Shown here: positions 5,446-8,956 of the stretch, piece by piece
Numbering within the stretch: the stretch's first letter is position 1
Layout: each line of letters opens with the position of its first letter
Assembly (NCBI GenBank): GCA_015065205.1
Contig: SVQS01000074.1
Span: 1-8,956, forward strand
Source of the DNA: Oscillospiraceae bacterium
GTDB lineage: Bacteria > Bacillota > Clostridia > Oscillospirales > CAG-272
Direction: 5' to 3'
DNA length: 8,956 bases
The notes under the pieces: generated by a model
The model's database searches: none
What the model was told of the DNA's origin: nothing
The model's input: only the letters and a program-made list of their open reading frames with translations
Program-made: the position numbers and the translations under genes

Positions 5446-6762
5446 TTATTTCAGGCGCATGACCGCTTGCAGAATGAGAGCTGCTTGCTCACGCGAAAGT
5501 GCGGACGATGGCTCAATGTAACCTTCTGTTGCATCCATAACACCAAGCACGTTCAAGGTGTAAATGGCTTCCTGTGCCCAAACAGGGATCTCTGCACCGT
5601 CGGCAAAGGTGGGGATAACGCCTTGATTTTTCTCACCGAGAATGGCACAGATCATGACCGCCGCCTCGGCGCGTGTGATCTCCTCATTGGGCAAAAAGCA
5701 AAGCTTTCCATCCTTGAGAGAACCGCTGATGTATCCCATGGAATACGCCGACGCAACATATCCTTTCATAGCGGTGGGAATGTCAGCATCGTCGTCAAAT
5801 CCCGTTGCCTCGCACGCGGGGACCTCGGTAATGCCTGCCGCGTTCATTGCCATTACCAAAAGCTCGGCACGCGTGACCGTGCGCTCGGGATAAAAGAAAT
5901 GCTGATTGCCAATTTGTACACCGCTCATCACGCCTGCCTCTGTCAGGGCAAGTGCGGCATTTGCGGCTTTGGAGTTTGCCATATCAACGTAGGTGATCGA
6001 CGTCCCCGCGCTCATGACGCGGAGCTTAACGGTTGTGGCGGTGCTGTAATTGCCGTAAACGTCACGCGCAACGTAGGAGAACTCGTCGCTACCGACAAAT
6101 CCGCTGCGGGGTGTATAGACGTAGGTGCCTTCCGCTCTGTCAGAGAGAAGCACCGAACCGTTTTCAGGAGCTTTGATGATCTCAAAAACGATTGCATCGC
6201 CGTCGGGATCATACGCCGAGAGACGTCCGTATGCTTCACGGTCGCGATAGGTGGACATCTCCAAAGTTGCACTGGATGCAAGACTGACCGTGGGGGCGTA
6301 ATTTTCGCCGTTTAAGAGGTGGACGTTGCAGGTAATGGCAGTGGCGCTACCGTTGACAGAAAAGGTAAAGGATGCCTTGGTAACGGTGTCATCAGCTGCC
6401 GAAAAGCACATATGTGCTAAGTTTTCGCCCGAAATGACCTGCCCTGCGTTCACACAGACAGAGCCCATTAAAAGCTCGCCCTCGGCGGCAGTTGGCAAGC
6501 TGATGACCTTGATGTACTGAATGTTTGAAAGATTGAGATTGCGCGAGAAATCCTCGGCTTCAAAGGTCACGTCATTGCCACGCAATCCCCACACTGCCAT
6601 TTCGGTGGCGGCAGAAAGGATCTGTACACCGGGTGAGAGGACCGATTGCGCATCCTGCATCTCGTTCTGCTTTTTTGCGCAGGCGCAAAGCGTTAACAGA
6701 CACGCAATGCAAAGGAATATTGCCACGTGGCGACGGTTTTTGCTTTTGTTCGTTTTCATCAT
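5446..6762 (-). CDS. Lipoprotein with Ig/cadherin-like modules and three SLH repeats
   Basis: The 438-residue protein starts with a basic N-terminus (KTNKSKNRRH), a hydrophobic core (13-25) and a lipobox LCAC with C28 as the likely lipidated cysteine. A beta-rich module at about 58-150 (LPTAAEGELLMG...AGQVISGENLAHMCF) and a clearer one at about 155-250 (YDPDGDAIVFEI...GFVGSDEFSYVARDVYGN) look like cadherin/Big-type tandem domains. Three S-layer-homology repeats follow (about 258-311, 320-375, 385-436), with TRAE at 297-300, TRAE at 363-366 and the degenerate SREQ at 423-426. SLH repeats bind cell-wall polymers, so the protein probably sits at the envelope. RBS-like GGAAGG is at 6777-6772. An ATGATG start leaves one alternative Met. 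No catalytic site is visible; a structural or adhesive role is inferred. Confidence 0.88.
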   Translation of the reverse strand: MMKTNKSKNRRHVAIFLCIACLLTLCACAKKQNEMQDAQSVLSPGVQILSAATEMAVWGLRGNDVTFEAEDFSRNLNLSNIQYIKVISLPTAAEGELLMGSVCVNAGQVISGENLAHMCFSAADDTVTKASFTFSVNGSATAITCNVHLLNGENYAPTVSLASSATLEMSTYRDREAYGRLSAYDPDGDAIVFEIIKAPENGSVLLSDRAEGTYVYTPRSGFVGSDEFSYVARDVYGNYSTATTVKLRVMSAGTSITYVDMANSKAANAALALTEAGVMSGVQIGNQHFFYPERTVTRAELLVMAMNAAGITEVPACEATGFDDDADIPTAMKGYVASAYSMGYISGSLKDGKLCFLPNEEITRAEAAVMICAILGEKNQGVIPTFADGAEIPVWAQEAIYTLNVLGVMDATEGYIEPSSALSREQAALILQAVMRLK

Positions 6763-6792
6763 ACAAACCTACCTTCCTTTTTGTGTTGGTTT

Positions 6793-6798
6793 ATTGTA
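6793..6798 (-). promoter_or_regulatory. Candidate -10 element for the SLH lipoprotein gene
   Basis: TACAAT on the minus strand lies about 30 bp upstream of the start codon. No good -35 is seen at 16-18 bp, so this is a weak call or needs an activator. Confidence 0.3.
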
Positions 6799-6865
6799 TG
6801 CGACAAGTGTGGTAAGTATGACAGAACAGTCCGCCCAAAAAGACGAGAAAACTTTGGCACAAGCC

Positions 6866-6894
6866 TTGCAATCCAGCCTCACGTGTGATATAAT
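6866..6894 (+). promoter_or_regulatory. Sigma-A promoter of the AspT-like permease gene
   Basis: -35 TTGCAA (6866-6871), 17-bp spacer, -10 TATAAT (6889-6894) preceded by TGA (extended -10). Transcription near 6901 leaves a leader of only about 24 nt that holds AAGGAG (6911-6916). Confidence 0.75.
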
Positions 6895-6924
6895 ACAAGA
6901 TAAGATGAAAAAGGAGTTGATTGT

Positions 6925-8184
6925 ATGTCGCTGTTTGGCGGTCTCATCTCTATTGGCAGCACATCTCTGCTGCTTTTGATCGTATTCTCGGTTTTGTTCC
7001 TCGGTTACGCCCTGGGACGCATCAAAATAAAAGGCATTTCTCTTGGAGACGCGGGTGTTTTCCTGGTCGCGCTTTTGGCAGGCGCGCTCTTTTTCGGGGT
7101 GAACAAGAGTGGCGCCCTTTTGCTGAACTTTGGGAGCAACTATGATCATTCGCAAGGTCTTGCCCTGATCGAGAGCTTTGGACTGATTTTGTTCGTCACC
7201 TCGGTGGGATACATGGCAGGTCCGCGTTTTGTGCAAAACCTCAGGCACAATTTTGCGCGCTATGCACCGCTCGGCGTGCTCATTCCCCTTATGGGCGGCG
7301 TGATTGCTGTTGGCTGCATTCTGCTTGGCGAGCTGATTGGCTACGGCTCGACCATCAAGGAGCAGGACGGCTTTGTGGCAATGATCGTGGGCATCCTTTC
7401 AGGTGCTTTGACGTCCACGCCTGCATTCTCTGCCGCCAAAGCGACCGTCGCAGCCGAATATATGGGGCTTGTTTCGGTCGGTCACGGCATCGCTTACATA
7501 TTCGGTGTAGTTGGCAAGGTGCTCTTTATTCAACTCATTCCGCGTATTGAGAAAGCGGACATGGAAAAAGAACGCACGCTCCTGTTGCCGACTGCAAGTA
7601 TAGACGATAAAAAAGAGGACAGAAAACTGTTCTCTCTCGACACAGCAGGTCTTGCGCCCTTTGCGCTGGCGGCGATCCTTGGAACGGTAGTCGGGCAGAT
7701 CAAAATTCCGCTCTCGGCGGACGGATTTGACGGCACCTGCTTTGCCCTGACCACTACGGGCGGTTGTCTGCTTGTCAGCCTGCTCTTCGGTCATTTTGGA
7801 AGGATCGGCAAATGGAATATTCTGCCCCCCACAAAAACGCTCAAGCTTTTGCGCGAGTTGGGGCTCGTCCTCTTCCTCGCCGGTGCGGGCATTCCCGGCG
7901 GTGCGGAGTTCGTTGCTTGCTTTGATCCCATCTACTTCCTCTACGGCGCGGTGATGACCGTCATTCCGCTGATTTTGGCGTACCTGTTTGCAAAGTTTGT
8001 CCTCAAGATGGGGCTGCTCAACAACCTCGGCGCGATCACGGGCGCGATGACCTCAACCCCCGCACTTGGAACGCTCATTTCCACCGCAGGCACCGAAGAC
8101 GTTGCCACCGCTTACGCCGCAACCTATCCCATCGCCCTGATTACAGTAGTGCTTGTGTCGCAGTTTTTGATTATTTTGTTCTGA
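6925..8184 (+). CDS. AspT/YidE/YbjL-type permease without a central RCK domain
   Basis: This very hydrophobic 419-residue protein is an inner-membrane permease built from two homologous halves. The repeats are visible as GALTSTPAF (160-168) and GAMTSTPAL (373-381), each preceded by a helix with a FG/LG-LxLF-xxxG pattern (85-95 and 312-322). This duplication and the TSTPA motif mark the AspT-YidE-YbjL (aspartate:alanine exchanger) family. Roughly five to six membrane helices flank each side of a short charged central loop (about 207-235, PRIEKADMEKERT...DDKKEDRK). AspT and YidE are longer, over 500 residues, and carry TrkA-C/RCK-like domains in that loop; these are absent here. The substrate is unknown; a carboxylate or amino acid is only a guess. 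AAGGAG lies 8 nt before the ATG. It is divergent from the SLH lipoprotein gene and has its own terminator. Confidence 0.88.
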   Translation: MSLFGGLISIGSTSLLLLIVFSVLFLGYALGRIKIKGISLGDAGVFLVALLAGALFFGVNKSGALLLNFGSNYDHSQGLALIESFGLILFVTSVGYMAGPRFVQNLRHNFARYAPLGVLIPLMGGVIAVGCILLGELIGYGSTIKEQDGFVAMIVGILSGALTSTPAFSAAKATVAAEYMGLVSVGHGIAYIFGVVGKVLFIQLIPRIEKADMEKERTLLLPTASIDDKKEDRKLFSLDTAGLAPFALAAILGTVVGQIKIPLSADGFDGTCFALTTTGGCLLVSLLFGHFGRIGKWNILPPTKTLKLLRELGLVLFLAGAGIPGGAEFVACFDPIYFLYGAVMTVIPLILAYLFAKFVLKMGLLNNLGAITGAMTSTPALGTLISTAGTEDVATAYAATYPIALITVVLVSQFLIILF

Positions 8185-8193
8185 TAAAAAGAT

Positions 8194-8226
8194 AACAGCG
8201 GAGTGAAAATTCACTCCGCTGTTTTT
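8194..8226. terminator. Bidirectional terminator between the permease and the DUF4282-like gene
   Basis: A 13-bp perfect stem (8194-8206 with 8211-8223, ACAGCGGAGTGA / TCACTCCGCTGT at its core) closes an AAAT loop. The plus strand continues TTTTTC, and the minus strand continues TATCTTTTTATC, so the hairpin can serve both convergent genes. Confidence 0.92.
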
Positions 8227-8230
8227 CTAT

Positions 8231-8725
8231 TTATTGATCGACTTCATCTTCCTCTACAACCGTAGGAGTTTCTGTGGATTCAGGCTTTTTCAGCTCAACT
8301 TTTTTGTTGATATCCATAACATTTTTCAGAAGAAGAATTTGCATCATAACAAATTCATATGTAATTCTAATAATTACAGGACCAAGAATCATTACGATTA
8401 GACCAATATATCCGCGCCATTGAGTCGAGGTGGTATAATAGCCCTCATCATACCAAGAGCTTCCGGGATGATATGTTTGAGTTTGCTCTACCCAGAAAAG
8501 CATAAAGAAACCACCGATAATGGATGCGAACGTTGAAAATACATAAAAGAATTTTAAAATTCCTTCAATCCAAAGCTTTTTAAAGTTAAATAAATTGTGA
8601 AGATAAATTGCAAAGGGATGCGTCATGCTAGCTCTTTTTTCTTCTGGAATAATCGTGAAGAAAGAGATAATGGTTGCTGATATACCGAAAAGTGTTGCTA
8701 GAATTAAAACTGTAGAAATCGACAT
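8231..8725 (-). CDS. DUF4282-like small membrane protein
   Basis: This 164-residue protein has three predicted membrane segments (about 4-27, 57-80 and 106-130) and a charged, Glu-rich C-terminal tail (ELKKPESTETPTVVEEDEVDQ). The region NLFNFKKLWIEGILKFFYVF followed by a hydrophobic hairpin and then GPVIIRITYEFVMMQILLLKNVMDINKK resembles the DUF4282 pattern, in which an R-x-x-YE helix is followed by a short basic stretch. The function is unknown. Between segments 2 and 3 lies an aromatic stretch (WVEQTQTYHPGSSWYDEGYYTTSTQW), probably outside the membrane. AAGGAG at 8738-8733 supports the ATG. It is a single gene under a perfect consensus promoter, and its composition is clearly more A/T-rich than that of the permease next door. 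The family call rests on pattern memory. Confidence 0.7.
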   Translation of the reverse strand: MSISTVLILATLFGISATIISFFTIIPEEKRASMTHPFAIYLHNLFNFKKLWIEGILKFFYVFSTFASIIGGFFMLFWVEQTQTYHPGSSWYDEGYYTTSTQWRGYIGLIVMILGPVIIRITYEFVMMQILLLKNVMDINKKVELKKPESTETPTVVEEDEVDQ

Positions 8726-8775
8726 AGCTTTTCTCCTTAATATTAAAATTGTATCAGGAAAGTATCCTTTCGTCT

Positions 8776-8804
8776 ATTATACCACCTTTTTCTATCTTTG
8801 TCAA
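8776..8804 (-). promoter_or_regulatory. Perfect-consensus sigma-A promoter of the DUF4282-like gene
   Basis: On the minus strand TTGACA (8804-8799), 17-bp spacer, TATAAT (8781-8776), with TGG before the -10 as an extended element. Every consensus position matches. Transcription should start near 8769, giving a leader of about 44 nt. Confidence 0.92.
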
Positions 8805-8869
8805 CACTTAAAACTCCTTTACGCTATAACATTTTCAAGACAATTCAGTTTAAAAATCAATCTATACAG

Positions 8870-8875
8870 TATAAT
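8870..8875 (+). promoter_or_regulatory. Candidate -10 element for the right-edge gene
   Basis: TATAAT lies 68 bp upstream of the right-edge ATG. The -35 region (8846-8852, CAGTTTA) is a poor match. A small ACGG-TTTT-CCGT hairpin (8903-8914) lies in the predicted leader. Confidence 0.4.
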
Positions 8876-8943
8876 TCTCCAATCTTTACAGATACTACTG
8901 TTACGGTTTTCCGTCAATTGAATGTAAAAAGGAGATTATATAT

Positions 8944-8956
8944 ATGAAAGCTACCG
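8944..8956 (+). CDS. Start of an unidentified gene running off the right edge
   Basis: ATG AAA GCT ACC (M-K-A-T) begins at 8944, 9 nt after a strong AAAAAGGAG ribosome binding site (8926-8934). Only four codons are visible, so the product cannot be named. The region between 8805 and 8943 holds the two divergent promoters and no other gene that I can support. Confidence 0.55.

Noticed and set aside
5467..6315. Plus-strand open frame (282 codons) opposite the SLH lipoprotein
   Set aside because: It is antisense to a protein with signal peptide, Ig-like modules and SLH repeats, and has no RBS and no recognisable domain.
8625..8921. Plus-strand open frame of 98 codons
   Set aside because: It overlaps the start and perfect promoter of the DUF4282-like gene on the other strand and has no RBS.
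1..8956. CRISPR arrays, insertion sequences, tRNA or rRNA genes, phage or defence genes
   Set aside because: I found no regularly spaced repeats, transposase-like frames, terminal inverted repeats with target duplications, or tRNA/rRNA signatures.

Overview
The window looks like chromosomal DNA of a Clostridia-type Firmicute. The evidence is the gene order SRP RNA (scr) - dnaX - ybaB - recR, the large Bacillus/Clostridium-type SRP RNA with an Alu domain, strong AAGGAG ribosome binding sites, sigma-A promoters with 17-bp spacers, and an S-layer-homology lipoprotein. I cannot name the species. The central genes appear richer in G+C than the two ends, which are A+T-rich (judged by eye).

Layout from left to right: (1) the C-terminal end of an unrecognised protein, with a terminator (to 281). 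(2) A self-contained AraC-type regulator with a GyrI-like ligand domain (416-1324), with its own near-consensus promoter and terminator. (3) A minus-strand block read from right to left: SRP RNA (about 5279-4964), a sugar-phosphate isomerase/epimerase-like TIM barrel (4941-4090), dnaX (4021-2414), ybaB (2373-2026) and recR (2022-1420), ending in a terminator that faces the araC terminator. (4) A minus-strand lipoprotein with Ig/cadherin-like modules and three SLH repeats (6762-5446), ending in an A/T-rich terminator just upstream of the SRP RNA promoter. (5) A divergently transcribed permease of the AspT/YidE type (6925-8184). (6) A minus-strand DUF4282-like membrane protein (8725-8231) with a perfect sigma-A promoter, sharing a bidirectional terminator with the permease. 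(7) The first codons of a plus-strand gene at the right edge.

The central block is mostly housekeeping: protein targeting (SRP RNA), the clamp-loader subunit (DnaX), a nucleoid-associated protein (YbaB) and recombination repair (RecR). The isomerase-like gene sits between scr and dnaX with no visible promoter of its own. Its ribosome binding site begins a few bases after the SRP RNA's closing helix and U-tract, so read-through from the scr promoter is the simplest way to express it and perhaps the dnaX-ybaB-recR genes too. I did not find a clearly new defence or mobile system. The most notable points are this scr-isomerase junction, the covariant apical stem in the SRP RNA, and the combined lipid/SLH anchoring of the surface protein.
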